A DNA stretch of 64,000 nucleotides from JACMLD01 sp964245425 (GTDB lineage: Bacteria > Bacteroidota > Bacteroidia > Chitinophagales > Chitinophagaceae). A program made the translations under genes and the position numbers. Below, piece after piece: positions 55,204 to 63,728 of this stretch (within the stretch, counting starts at the first letter, position 1; each line of letters opens with the position of its first letter). The notes under the pieces were generated by a model. That model was given only the letters and a program-made list of their open reading frames with translations. It was not told where the DNA came from and made no database searches. The stretch spans positions 20,444-84,443 of the forward strand of contig CAXTMV010000002.1 of assembly GCA_964245425.1 (NCBI GenBank), in the 5' to 3' direction.

Positions 55204-55875
55204 GTGGCCCAACCCAAAGCGTTTGGCCTCCAAAACTGGAAGCTGGCCTGGAACAACCCCGCACAGCGAAAACAAATGGCCCTGGGATCTGTTTTGCTGG
55301 TTATCATTCTTTCCCTCATGCCATTGTTTTTCAACGCCATTGAAAAAAGAAACGGCGCCGTGCTGAACGATTTTTTACTAGCGGCTATTCCGCCGCGCAA
55401 TGTATCGCTGGCCATTTTTTCTGTGATCTGGGGCATGGGCCTTTTCTTCCTGGTACGGGTCATTGGCAGCCCGTCTATGTTCACTACTTTTATCTGGTGC
55501 GTATTTTTTATGAGCATCTTACGCATCATCAGTATCAGCGTGGCCGTGCTGAATCCGCCGGCGGGCGCCATTATTTTATCTGACCCGCTGACTGATTTTT
55601 TTTATGGTGAAAAAGTGATCATGAAAGACCTATTCTTTTCGGGGCATACGGCCATACTGGTTTTAATAACCCTGTGCCTGGAAAAGAAAACGGATAAAAT
55701 AATCGGGTGTATAGCGGTATTGGTGCTGGCGGTGCTGTTATTATTGCAGCACGTGCATTATACCATCGATGTTATTGCTGCGCCGCTTATCATGTATCCG
55801 TTGTACCGCCTGGTAAAAACTGCATTGAAACCCGGTAAAAGCGCCGGGAGATCAGCGCCACCTGATAATATTTAA
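55204..55875 (+). CDS. Sphingomyelin-synthase-like PAP2 membrane protein
   Basis: A 223-residue membrane protein with about six hydrophobic helices. The C-terminal half carries DLFFSGHTAIL and HVHYTIDVIAAPLIMYPLY, the two His-containing active-site motifs (SGHT and HYTxDV) of the PAP2_C family, to which eukaryotic sphingomyelin synthases belong. Enzymes of this type move phospho-headgroups between lipids; many Bacteroidota make sphingolipids, so a ceramide headgroup transferase or a lipid phosphatase is plausible (inference). Start is GTG 55204; an in-frame TGA stands three codons upstream and no ATG fits until residue 27. It ends overlapping the convergent gene by 24 bases. Confidence 0.82.
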   Translation: MAQPKAFGLQNWKLAWNNPAQRKQMALGSVLLVIILSLMPLFFNAIEKRNGAVLNDFLLAAIPPRNVSLAIFSVIWGMGLFFLVRVIGSPSMFTTFIWCVFFMSILRIISISVAVLNPPAGAIILSDPLTDFFYGEKVIMKDLFFSGHTAILVLITLCLEKKTDKIIGCIAVLVLAVLLLLQHVHYTIDVIAAPLIMYPLYRLVKTALKPGKSAGRSAPPDNI

Positions 55876-56427
55876 TACCCCGCTGAAACCCGTTAAGGGT
55901 TGATCCGAAACGATGTCTACCAATTCTGCACTCATGGTATGGTTTGCAGGAACCGGGCACCAGCAGAGCACTGAATTATAGTTCAGGCCCGGGAAACCCG
56001 GCAATGCATTGATAAAAAAATAAGCGTACTCTTTTTTTTCTTTTGTCTCGTTGCCATAGAGATAATAACCCAGCTCCATACAGGAACCCGGAAAGGTTTC
56101 CAGCTTTAGCTCCAGCAATACTTCTTTGGCCTGGTCAATCACCGGCAGTTGATAATGGACAATCGTGTCGATCGCAACGGGAAGCTTACCTAACAAAATC
56201 TCTTTTTCATCGCCCTGTAAGGTTACATCCAGTGTGGGAAACTGGTTCTCACGGAAATGATATAACTCGGGCAGGCGTAGCAGGCCCTGCAGGCGCTTTC
56301 TGAAAAAAGAAAACACCATATAAATAACAATAAACAGAAAAAGGAAGGAGCCAACTATCCAGCCAAACAGGTATTTTAATGGCCGGAGCAAAAACGCGGC
56401 CGTGTTAGCAAGCTTGCTTTCAGGCAT
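55852..56427 (-). CDS. Hypothetical membrane protein next to a ferritin-like gene
   Basis: A 191-residue protein I cannot name. It has one strong hydrophobic segment (about 22-41, WIVGSFLFLFIVIYMVFSFF), preceded by a basic start, and then a soluble domain of about 150 residues with no recognised motif. It overlaps the upstream ferritin-like gene by eight bases, so the two are translationally coupled, and its end overlaps the convergent PAP2-like gene by 24 bases. It may be a membrane subunit or tether for the neighbour (inference). Confidence 0.7.
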   Translation of the reverse strand: MPESKLANTAAFLLRPLKYLFGWIVGSFLFLFIVIYMVFSFFRKRLQGLLRLPELYHFRENQFPTLDVTLQGDEKEILLGKLPVAIDTIVHYQLPVIDQAKEVLLELKLETFPGSCMELGYYLYGNETKEKKEYAYFFINALPGFPGLNYNSVLCWCPVPANHTMSAELVDIVSDQPLTGFSGVLNIIRWR

Positions 56428-57052
56428 AAAATTCTGTCATTCGCTTCAGGCGGAAATTTAAAAACAGGAAAGGGATCTTGATCATGGATAAGGAATAATG
56501 AATCCAGAGATCCGTTACTTTTTCCTGGAACCTTGGCATATGGCTATTGTGTTTTTGCAGCCAGTACTGGTACGGATAGCAATGAGAAGGCTCATCTCTT
56601 TCCACTACTTTAAAGATCTTGTACAAGGTCTGGTGGTTCCTGACGGTTTTCAATTTCAGGAGCTGGTGAACCTGCCGCATACCCCTGAATTCGGTCATCA
56701 TTACCAGCCGGCAAAGTTGAAAAAAGGAATGATCGTTGGCCACAATCTCATCGCGGTCCAGTTCTTCTATGGGTTTTTTGAAAATATGATTGATGAAGAG
56801 ATCCACATAACCATAAGTAGGACCAATCTTGAAAGGCATCCGGTTATTCTTTTTAAAATAATTCCGGAACATCAGGTAATGCTTTTTCTCATCATCGCAA
56901 TGTTTTTCAACAGCCTTGATGAATTCCTGCTCTTGTGGGTATTTTTCTTTTAGGGAAGAAACTAATTTTTCCAGCTCGATATAGCCCGTGTATTCGTTGT
57001 AGATATACACTGAAACCAGTACATCGTACAGCCTTGTAGACAAAGATTGCAT
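56420..57052 (-). CDS. Ferritin-like diiron protein
   Basis: A 210-residue helical protein with two ExxH motifs: EKKH at 55-58 and EPSH at 154-157, and further acidic residues at 20-28 and Glu121 (TEFRGMRQVH). Glu, ExxH, Glu, ExxH is the ligand set of ferritin-like diiron carboxylate enzymes. The C-terminus is hydrophobic (SLSMIKIPFLFLNFRLKR), suggesting a membrane contact. I cannot place it in a named family; a lipid- or sterol-modifying oxygenase is as likely as iron storage. It is the first gene of a two-gene unit; three tandem 11-base repeats stand directly upstream of its start. Confidence 0.72.
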   Translation of the reverse strand: MQSLSTRLYDVLVSVYIYNEYTGYIELEKLVSSLKEKYPQEQEFIKAVEKHCDDEKKHYLMFRNYFKKNNRMPFKIGPTYGYVDLFINHIFKKPIEELDRDEIVANDHSFFQLCRLVMMTEFRGMRQVHQLLKLKTVRNHQTLYKIFKVVERDEPSHCYPYQYWLQKHNSHMPRFQEKVTDLWIHYSLSMIKIPFLFLNFRLKRMTEFYA

Positions 57053-57061
57053 AAAGTCAAG

Positions 57062-57094
57062 GTTAAGGTTGCGTTATGGTTACGTTAAGGTTCC
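57062..57094. promoter_or_regulatory. Three 11-bp tandem repeats upstream of the ferritin-like gene
   Basis: On the plus strand GTTAAGGTTGC, GTTATGGTTAC and GTTAAGGTTCC follow one another exactly from 57062 to 57094, ten bases from the ferritin-like ATG (minus strand) and about 240 bases from the HtrA start. Perfect 11-base phasing is typical of OmpR/PhoB-type regulator sites. A regulator of that type lies at 58933. The same GTTAA core is phased upstream of SusC. Confidence 0.5.
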
Positions 57095-57331
57095 GTGAAT
57101 ATAATAAAACACAAGTTAATAAAAAAAAATTGTCGGTTTTACCGTGTTAAATACCCTATTCCGGGTATATGCCGCCACATCATATTAACGTGAATAGGCC
57201 ATCGAATGCGACCAATCAACCAGGTAACCCATCAACTGATCAGCTATCCTTTAACGTGGCTTTTACAGATTTCCACAGATTTGCTTCAGAACCCGGTAAT
57301 AGGTTTGTTGTCTAATCAAAAAATCATAAAC

Positions 57332-58810
57332 ATGACATTCAAGCAATCAATAGCAGCCGTTGCAGTAGCTGCCGCCTGTTTCGCAGGCGGTGCCTGGGGA
57401 TATGGCCAGTACCGGCACCAGGAATTGTTCAATGGGGCAGCTTCTAATGCAGCGCTTTTTTCAAATGCCGGTTATACAACACCCGTTACCAGCGGCCCAA
57501 TGGTCGACTTTGAAAAAGCCGCCACCAAAGCGGCACCTGCCGTAGTTCATATCAGAACCGTTCTGAAAGCAAAGCAGGTCTCCGGTAATGAGGATATGGA
57601 AAGCAATCCGCTCAGGGATTTTTTTGGGCCGGGCTTTGGCGGCGACGGCAGCCCCCGCATGGTACCGCAGCAAAAAGCCTCCGGCTCAGGTGTACTCATC
57701 AGCGCCGATGGTTATATCGTCACCAATAACCATGTGGTGGAAGGAACCGATCACTTAACAGTAACCCTGAACAACAAAGAAGATTATAAAGCCACCGTTG
57801 TTGGAACAGACCCCAGCACAGACCTGGCGGTGATAAAAATTGAAGGTCATAACCTGCCCTTCCTGTCATTCTCTAATTCAGACAATGTTCATCTTGGCCA
57901 ATGGGTGCTGGCCATTGGCTATCCTTTAGACCTGGCTACCACGGTTACCTCCGGCATTGTAAGTGCCAAATCAAGGAATATCGGCATTAACAGCCGCAAC
58001 AGCAGTACACCCGTAGAATCTTTTATACAAACAGATGCTGCTATCAACCCCGGTAACAGCGGCGGTGCACTGGTCAATACAGACGGAGACGTTATCGGCA
58101 TCAACAGTGCCATTGCTTCCCCAACGGGCTCTTATGCAGGTTATGGCTATGCCATTCCCTCCAACCTGGTGCAGAAAGTGGCCAGCGACATTATTAAGTA
58201 CGGTGCTACCAAGCGGGCTTACCTGGGTATCATGTATCCGAACGATCAGATGAGTGAAGAAGACCGCGCTAAAAACAATATCAAAGAAGGCGATGGCGTG
58301 TTTGTAATGGATGTTGCCAAAGGAAGCACCGCCGAAGAAGCCGGCATTCAGAAAGGCGATTTTATTACAAAGATAAATGGCACTAACATCAATACAGGCA
58401 CAGAAATAATCGAGAAGATATCGGCCCTTCGCCCGGGCGACCATATCAGCATCGTTTTTCAGCACAACGGTGCAGAAAAAAATGCATCCGCCACGCTGAA
58501 AGGAAATTCCGGCGCCTATGCCAGCGTACAGGAACAGGTGGTGGAAAAACTCGGCGCGTCTTTCCAGGCATTGGAAAACAACAAAGGCGTGGCTGTTAAA
58601 AGTCTTGGGCAGGGTATCCTGTCAGACCAGACAAGGATCAAAGAAGGCTTTATCATTACCAGGGTAAATGATACAAGAGTAACCACGGTAGACGGATTGA
58701 AAGAAGCATTGAAAAATGCAGGCAACAGTGCTGTCATCAGCGGTATCTACCCCAATGCGCCTTCCACGGTTTACCAATATGCGCTCAATGATCTGAACAG
58801 CGCGCAATAA
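57332..58810 (+). CDS. HtrA/Do family trypsin-like serine protease with PDZ domains
   Basis: A 492-residue envelope quality-control protease. A hydrophobic N-terminus (about 6-24) acts as signal or anchor, then the catalytic domain with the triad His134 (TNNHVVEG), Asp164 (DPSTDLAVIKI) and Ser243 (NPGNSGGAL), a first PDZ domain (about 285-370, EEAGIQKGDFITKING) and a second (about 395-480). Start ATG 57332 is chosen; a longer frame from 57206 adds 42 residues not like HtrA. It has its own terminator; an OmpR-type regulator/kinase pair follows. The layout recalls envelope-stress systems that control DegP (inference). Confidence 0.94.
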   Translation: MTFKQSIAAVAVAAACFAGGAWGYGQYRHQELFNGAASNAALFSNAGYTTPVTSGPMVDFEKAATKAAPAVVHIRTVLKAKQVSGNEDMESNPLRDFFGPGFGGDGSPRMVPQQKASGSGVLISADGYIVTNNHVVEGTDHLTVTLNNKEDYKATVVGTDPSTDLAVIKIEGHNLPFLSFSNSDNVHLGQWVLAIGYPLDLATTVTSGIVSAKSRNIGINSRNSSTPVESFIQTDAAINPGNSGGALVNTDGDVIGINSAIASPTGSYAGYGYAIPSNLVQKVASDIIKYGATKRAYLGIMYPNDQMSEEDRAKNNIKEGDGVFVMDVAKGSTAEEAGIQKGDFITKINGTNINTGTEIIEKISALRPGDHISIVFQHNGAEKNASATLKGNSGAYASVQEQVVEKLGASFQALENNKGVAVKSLGQGILSDQTRIKEGFIITRVNDTRVTTVDGLKEALKNAGNSAVISGIYPNAPSTVYQYALNDLNSAQ

Positions 58811-58866
58811 ATAACAGAACATATCAACGATAGTTGGATTAGATGCTGTGGTGTTTGTTTACGCAT

Positions 58867-58896
58867 ACCCGTCCTGTTAAGGGCGGGTTTTTTTTT
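58867..58896 (+). terminator. Intrinsic terminator after HtrA
   Basis: ACCCGTCC, loop TGTTAA, GGGCGGGT, an 8-bp stem with one G-U step, followed by nine T. It separates HtrA from the two-component genes, whose true start lies behind it. Confidence 0.85.
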
Positions 58897-58932
58897 CAAC
58901 AGCAAGTTTCATACATTTATTTACAGTCTGGT

Positions 58933-59610
58933 ATGAAAGTTTTAATTATAGAAGACGAGAAGCCCCTGCGGGAATCCATACAAAAATACCTGGAATACCA
59001 GGGTTATGTATGTGAAACGGCCGCCGATTTCCTGGCCGGCAGGGAAAAAGTATTGCAGTTTGCCTATGATTGTATTGTGATCGATCTTGGCCTGCCGTAT
59101 GGAAACGGCTTTGATATTGTTTCGGCCATAAAAAATTTTGAATCCAAAGCAGGCATCATCATCATCTCAGCAAAAAATGCGCTGGAAGACAAATTAAAAG
59201 GGCTTGAACTTGGTTCAGACGATTACCTTACCAAACCATTTCACTTGTCTGAGCTGAATGCGCGGATTGCGGCCATTTTACGGCGCAGGAAATTTGACGG
59301 CAGCAGGATTGCCCAGTTCAATGAAATAAAACTGGACACGGAAGCGCAGCGGCTGACCGTGCACGAAAGAACAGTAGATCTGACCGATAAAGAATACCAG
59401 CTGCTGGAATATTTTATTGCCAACCAGCGGCGGGTGCTCACCAAGGCCGCTATCGCAGAACACATCTGGGGCGATGAATATGCCCAGGCAAGTGACTATG
59501 ATTTTATTTATACGCATATTAAGAATTTGCGAAAAAAGCTGCTGGATGCCGGTAGTGCAGACTATATCAGAACGGTATACGGATCAGGTTACCGGCTGAC
59601 AGATAATTAA
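58933..59610 (+). CDS. OmpR-family response regulator
   Basis: A 225-residue regulator: ED (7-8), phosphoacceptor Asp51 in CIVIDLGLPYGNG, ISAKNA and the Lys of DDYLTKPFH, then the winged helix (DLTDKEYQLLEYFIANQRRVLTKAAIAEHIWGDE, SDYDFIYTHIKNLRKKL, VYGSGYRL). ATG 58933 (MKVLIIEDEK) is the natural start; a longer frame covers the terminator. The kinase gene begins eight bases later. Confidence 0.94.
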   Translation: MKVLIIEDEKPLRESIQKYLEYQGYVCETAADFLAGREKVLQFAYDCIVIDLGLPYGNGFDIVSAIKNFESKAGIIIISAKNALEDKLKGLELGSDDYLTKPFHLSELNARIAAILRRRKFDGSRIAQFNEIKLDTEAQRLTVHERTVDLTDKEYQLLEYFIANQRRVLTKAAIAEHIWGDEYAQASDYDFIYTHIKNLRKKLLDAGSADYIRTVYGSGYRLTDN

Positions 59611-59617
59611 CAGCAAC

Positions 59618-60880
59618 ATGAGGCTTTTAACAAAGACAACACTGTATTTTTTTACCGCGCTGGTGGTCCTGCTGGGTGCCACCGGCTTTTATTTATTTCA
59701 TCAATTCAGTAAACAGCTCAACAACCGGAGCGATAAAGAATTACTGGCCGATGAAAGCGCCTGGATCGATTACCTGGAAACGGATGTACCACCCGGCACT
59801 ACCTTCATATTAAAAACAAGGGAGGTTGCTGTTTACCCCGTTAACACAGCACCTACTGAGTATCCTGTTATTGGCGATGCGCCGGCGGGCGGGCACATGC
59901 CCTACCGCCAGTTATCGCAGGTAGTGTTAGTAGACGGCATTCCCTACCAGATCATTATTAAAAAATCGCAGGAGCAAAAAGCCGCCCTGGTAGCTGGCTT
60001 TACCCGGGTAATGCTGCTGGTATTTGCCGGCTTGTTCCTGGTAACGATTATTTTTAACTGGATCATCAGCCGCAGCCTCTGGGCACCTTTTCAAAGCTCT
60101 CTTCAGAAAATAAGGAATACGGAACTGAGCCGGATACAGGCCATTCATTTTGAAAAAACCAATACAAAGGAGTTTACCGATCTGAATACTTCATTAAATT
60201 ATATGACCACCCGGATTCACCAGGATTTTGTGAACATGAAAGAGTTTACGGAGAATGCCGCGCATGAAATGCAAACACCCATTGCCGTGGTACAAAGCAA
60301 AATGGAGTTACTGTTACAGGATAATAATTTAAACGAAGGACAACTGCAATCCGTAGCGGAGGCATCCGCTGCGCTGAGCAGGCTCGGAAAATTGAACCAG
60401 GGTTTGTTATTGCTGGCTAAAATTGAAAACAGTCAGTACGAAGCAACGGAAGAAATCAGTTTTGCAGCGGCAAGTAAAAAATACCTGCGTCTTTTCAACG
60501 AACTGGTAAAAGATAAACAAATAACCATCAGCACAGATTTGGATGCAGATTTCAGGGTATTGCTGCACCCGCTGCTGGCAGACTCTTTGATCAGCAACCT
60601 GCTGGGCAATGCCATCAAATACAATTATTCCGGGGGCGCAATAAATATTGAAACAAGCCCGAACAGATACCAGGTCAGCAATAGCAGCCAGCTGGGTGCT
60701 ATACCGGCAGATAAATTATTTAAACGGTTCAGTGGTTCCAAAAACCAGCAGGAACCTTCTACCGGGCTCGGCCTGTCGATTGTAAAAAAGATTGCGGACA
60801 TGAATGGCCTGCAGGCGCGCTACCATGCAGAAAATAATATGCATTATTTTACCATTACTAAAAAAGGGCCGCAAAAATAA
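59618..60880 (+). CDS. Sensor histidine kinase (HisKA), partner of 58933
   Basis: A 420-residue kinase with membrane helices at about 8-27 and 128-150, a periplasmic sensor domain of about 100 residues between them, a HAMP-like linker, phosphoacceptor His216 in ENAAHEMQTPIAVV and an HATPase with NLLGNAIKYNYSGG and TGLGLSIVKKIADMNGLQ. The N-box and G-box are present, and the F-box is short. Eight bases behind its regulator. Convergent with an SdiA-regulated-type lipoprotein gene. Confidence 0.93.
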   Translation: MRLLTKTTLYFFTALVVLLGATGFYLFHQFSKQLNNRSDKELLADESAWIDYLETDVPPGTTFILKTREVAVYPVNTAPTEYPVIGDAPAGGHMPYRQLSQVVLVDGIPYQIIIKKSQEQKAALVAGFTRVMLLVFAGLFLVTIIFNWIISRSLWAPFQSSLQKIRNTELSRIQAIHFEKTNTKEFTDLNTSLNYMTTRIHQDFVNMKEFTENAAHEMQTPIAVVQSKMELLLQDNNLNEGQLQSVAEASAALSRLGKLNQGLLLLAKIENSQYEATEEISFAAASKKYLRLFNELVKDKQITISTDLDADFRVLLHPLLADSLISNLLGNAIKYNYSGGAINIETSPNRYQVSNSSQLGAIPADKLFKRFSGSKNQQEPSTGLGLSIVKKIADMNGLQARYHAENNMHYFTITKKGPQK

Positions 60881-60888
60881 TTGCCTGT

Positions 60889-61806
60889 TTATTTTGCCCG
60901 GTTAAATTTATAGATCATGCCGGCGGTCTTTTTTCCCTCTGAGCTGATATACAAGGTTCCCTCCGGCGAAAAGCAAAGGCCTTCGGGTTGCGGGAAAATA
61001 GCGGCATCCAGGTTTTGGAAGGTCAGCAGGTTGCCTTTTCTGTCGAAAGAAGCCAGGCACTTGGAGCCTTTGGTAGAAAGTATATAAATATTATTGCTGA
61101 TCGGATCAATTGAAATGGCAGACGGATTGAAATCAACTTCTTCCTGTGATTTTTCTGCAAATTCTTTCTTTTTTATCAGGAACAAAGGTTCCGCCACCAG
61201 GGTCTTGTCTTTCATGTTAAACTGGTACACCGCTCTGGTCGACTTTTTCTCCCCGGTATTTTCTCCGCGACCTTTACAGGCAATCAGCAGGTTGCCCGTT
61301 ACCGGATCAAAACAGATACCCTCCGTATTGTCTTCTTTTGTAAGCCCTGTTGTATATTCTGTTACCTGTGGCTCGCTTTTCCAGTTGCCGATCTCAAAAA
61401 TGGCGCCGTGACTCCAGATCGTAAAAGCGGAATTGCCAGCCATGGCAACATCCTCCACGTCAAATTTTTTGTCCTTGTCTTTTTTAAACGGAATTACTTT
61501 TTCAACAGAAACGTCTTTGCCAAGTGAAAGTACATAGAGGCTGGCATGTAAATCTTCAATTGCCATCAGGTGGGTAGCATCTATCCAGCTGATACCTGAT
61601 ATCTCCAGTAATTCCGGTGGCATTGCCCAGCTGGCGTCCGGTTTACCAACTGCGAAAAGTTCCGCAGCTGCGTTTCCTGGTTTCTCCTGCTTTTCCGGTC
61701 TTTCCTTTTCCTCCTGCTTTTCAGGTTTATTCTCTTCAGCTGCTTTTGGCTGGTTCTTGCAACAAATAAAAGAACAGAGGATTATTAATAGCAAATAGTT
61801 TTTCAT
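60889..61806 (-). CDS. SdiA-regulated-type beta-propeller lipoprotein
   Basis: A 305-residue lipoprotein (lipobox near ICC, Cys15 or 16) with a charged linker rich in Glu and Lys (about 25-45), then a beta-propeller of the SdiA-regulated (PF06977-like) type: LLEISGISWIDATHLMAIED, VEDVAMAGNSAFTIWSHG, NTEGICFDPVTGNLLIACKG, NPSAISIDPISNNIYILSTKG, PQPEGLCFSPEGTLYISSEGK. Similar domains occur in phytase-like and esterase-like proteins; no catalytic site is evident. It could bind a lactone or sugar phosphate (inference). Single gene. Confidence 0.86.
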   Translation of the reverse strand: MKNYLLLIILCSFICCKNQPKAAEENKPEKQEEKERPEKQEKPGNAAAELFAVGKPDASWAMPPELLEISGISWIDATHLMAIEDLHASLYVLSLGKDVSVEKVIPFKKDKDKKFDVEDVAMAGNSAFTIWSHGAIFEIGNWKSEPQVTEYTTGLTKEDNTEGICFDPVTGNLLIACKGRGENTGEKKSTRAVYQFNMKDKTLVAEPLFLIKKKEFAEKSQEEVDFNPSAISIDPISNNIYILSTKGSKCLASFDRKGNLLTFQNLDAAIFPQPEGLCFSPEGTLYISSEGKKTAGMIYKFNRAK

Positions 61807-61865
61807 ATCAAAGCCTTTTGTAAAATAAACACGGCATAATCATCGACCCGTTATCATTGGCCGGC

Positions 61866-62753
61866 TCATTTCAATTGTGCACTAAAAAAATCGATTGTAC
61901 GTTTCCAGGCAAGTTCTGCAGCGGCCTTGTCGTAACGCGGTGTGGTATCGTTATGAAAGCCATGATTGACGCCTTCATAGATATATGCCGTGTATACTTT
62001 GTTATTTGCCTTTAGGGCCGCTTCGTAAGCTGGCCAACCCGCTGTTATGCGGGTGTCGAGCGCTGCGTAATGCAGCAACAGGGGTGCCTTTATCTTGCTT
62101 ACCTCTTCTGCAGCGGGCTGGCTTCCGTAAAATGGCACGGCCGCAGACAAACCCGGTACCTGTACGGCCATCATATTGGCAATGCCGCCACCAAAACAAA
62201 AACCAACCACGCCCACTTTACCGTTACAATCTTTATGGGCTTTCAGGTAATTATACCCGTCTATAAAATCTTCCAGCATTTCATTCTTATCACGTTTGCT
62301 TTGCATTTCACGGCCTTTGTCATCATCACCGGGGTAGCCGCCCAGGGGCGTCAATGCATCCGGCGCAAGCGATATAAATCCGGCAAGGGCAGCCCGGCGT
62401 CCAACATCTTCAATATAGGGATTCAATCCGCGGTTTTCATGTACCACCACAATACCACCCAGTTTTGCTTTTGCCTCTGCGGGCATCGATAACAAAGCTT
62501 TGATGCTTCCGCCGCCTTTTGGAGAAGTATAGGTGATGTATTCCGACTTGATGCGGGGATCGTCTGCCTTCACCTGCAGGGTGCCCTGGTAATCTGGCAT
62601 TAAAAAACCCATGAGGGAGGAGACCGTCAACCCGCCTACCGCATAGATCGATAACTTTTGCATAAAATCGCGCCTGTTAAGGCGATTATGGGCGTAGTCG
62701 TCATACAGATCAAACACTTCCTGTTTGATGTCTTCTTTTCTGATGTTATTCAT
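61866..62753 (-). CDS. Dienelactone hydrolase family protein with Tat-like signal
   Basis: A 295-residue alpha/beta hydrolase. Nucleophile Cys is in VVGFCFGGGIA, the acid in ALDTRIT and the catalytic His in GVNHGFHND, with the oxyanion region VVVHENRGLNP. The N-terminus NRRDFMQKLSIYAVGGLTVSSLMGFLMP carries an RRDFM motif followed by a hydrophobic stretch, so it may be exported by the Tat pathway. It hydrolyses lactones or esters; the substrate is unknown. An alpha/beta hydrolase remnant lies 140 bases upstream. Confidence 0.92.
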   Translation of the reverse strand: MNNIRKEDIKQEVFDLYDDYAHNRLNRRDFMQKLSIYAVGGLTVSSLMGFLMPDYQGTLQVKADDPRIKSEYITYTSPKGGGSIKALLSMPAEAKAKLGGIVVVHENRGLNPYIEDVGRRAALAGFISLAPDALTPLGGYPGDDDKGREMQSKRDKNEMLEDFIDGYNYLKAHKDCNGKVGVVGFCFGGGIANMMAVQVPGLSAAVPFYGSQPAAEEVSKIKAPLLLHYAALDTRITAGWPAYEAALKANNKVYTAYIYEGVNHGFHNDTTPRYDKAAAELAWKRTIDFFSAQLK

Positions 62754-62893
62754 ATTAGCTGCATTGATACCTAAATTTAGTTAAATATGCAGCAAATAAG
62801 CATAAAAGGTTATTAATAAAAAACAACCGGCCAGCGACGGTAGCTGCTTTGTTGTTTAATTACTGACAGGTCTTCCTACGGCCCTTTTTATTA

Positions 62894-63110
62894 TCAGCGC
62901 CGGATGAATGTGAGCAAATCTTTATTGATGGTAGCGGCTTCTGTAGCCGGCATGCCATGCGGAAAGCGCGGACAGAAAATGAGCCTCCATTTTCCAGCAG
63001 CTTTACGGCTTTGCGCCGCTCAACGAAAACGGAACAATCTGATCGTCTTCGCCATGCATTACCAGCACCGGCAGATCTACGCTTTGCAGATCATCTGTGA
63101 AATCCGTTTC
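62894..63110 (-). pseudogene. Remnant of an alpha/beta hydrolase (haloperoxidase-like), C-terminal part only
   Basis: On the minus strand one frame reads TDFTDDLQSVDLPVLVMHG then EDDQIVPFS before a stop; after a shift the next frame reads FPHGMPATEAATINKDLLTFIRR and a stop at 62894-62896. Together these are the acid-loop (HGEDDQIVP) and His-loop (FPHGM) ends of non-heme haloperoxidase/esterase proteins. The nucleophile half is missing and there is at least one frameshift near 63000-63020, so this is a decayed gene. The flanking 62754-62893 and 63111-63194 hold nothing recognisable. Confidence 0.7.
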
Positions 63111-63194
63111 TGAAAGAAAGTATATTTGCAGATAAAATAATACGGCGTAAAGATCATACGGTTATATAAAAATTAAAATATCAGTCCGAAATAA

Positions 63195-63728
63195 ATGGAT
63201 AACAATAAAACTGCTTTACCGTTTGCCATTATCGCATTGGCCACCGGGTTTTTGATCTTTACGGTAAATTATAATAACCATGAAAATTATTATACGGGGG
63301 AACTTTTACGAAAGCTGTTCATAGTAACCACCCAGGCCCCGACCTACCATATTGGCGGCAAGGCGAGTGACTCGCATTACACGATTACAGCCAAAGAATA
63401 TGCATGCCAGTTCTGGATAGCCGATGGCGCACTCAAAGTGGTCAGACAGAATGATAGCCTGAAGGAAGCGCTGAAAAATATGACGGCGGAAGATACACTG
63501 CTGCTCCAGATCAGAAGCACAGATATTCCTGACCTGCAGACAGAAAAGAAAACAAGCCGGATCATTGGCATGACCCTTAAAGGGCAGTCGTTGTTAACAC
63601 CAGCATCGGTTGAAAAAGAAGACAGGAGCACCCGGCAGTTGAACCTGCGTATTGGCGCAGTTGTATTTATTGCAGCATTGGGCTGGATCGCCTGGAAAAG
63701 CATTCGCGCTTTTAGCCGACAGCAGTAA
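63195..63728 (+). CDS. Hypothetical protein with two membrane segments
   Basis: A 177-residue protein with hydrophobic segments near residues 8-26 and 149-165 and a domain of about 120 residues between them, probably periplasmic. It contains ITAKEYACQFWIADGALKVV and a Lys/Glu-rich second half; no family is recognised. ATG 63195 has no upstream alternative. It may sit by two anchors with the middle in the periplasm, a topology seen in some envelope proteins. Confidence 0.6.
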   Translation: MDNNKTALPFAIIALATGFLIFTVNYNNHENYYTGELLRKLFIVTTQAPTYHIGGKASDSHYTITAKEYACQFWIADGALKVVRQNDSLKEALKNMTAEDTLLLQIRSTDIPDLQTEKKTSRIIGMTLKGQSLLTPASVEKEDRSTRQLNLRIGAVVFIAALGWIAWKSIRAFSRQQ

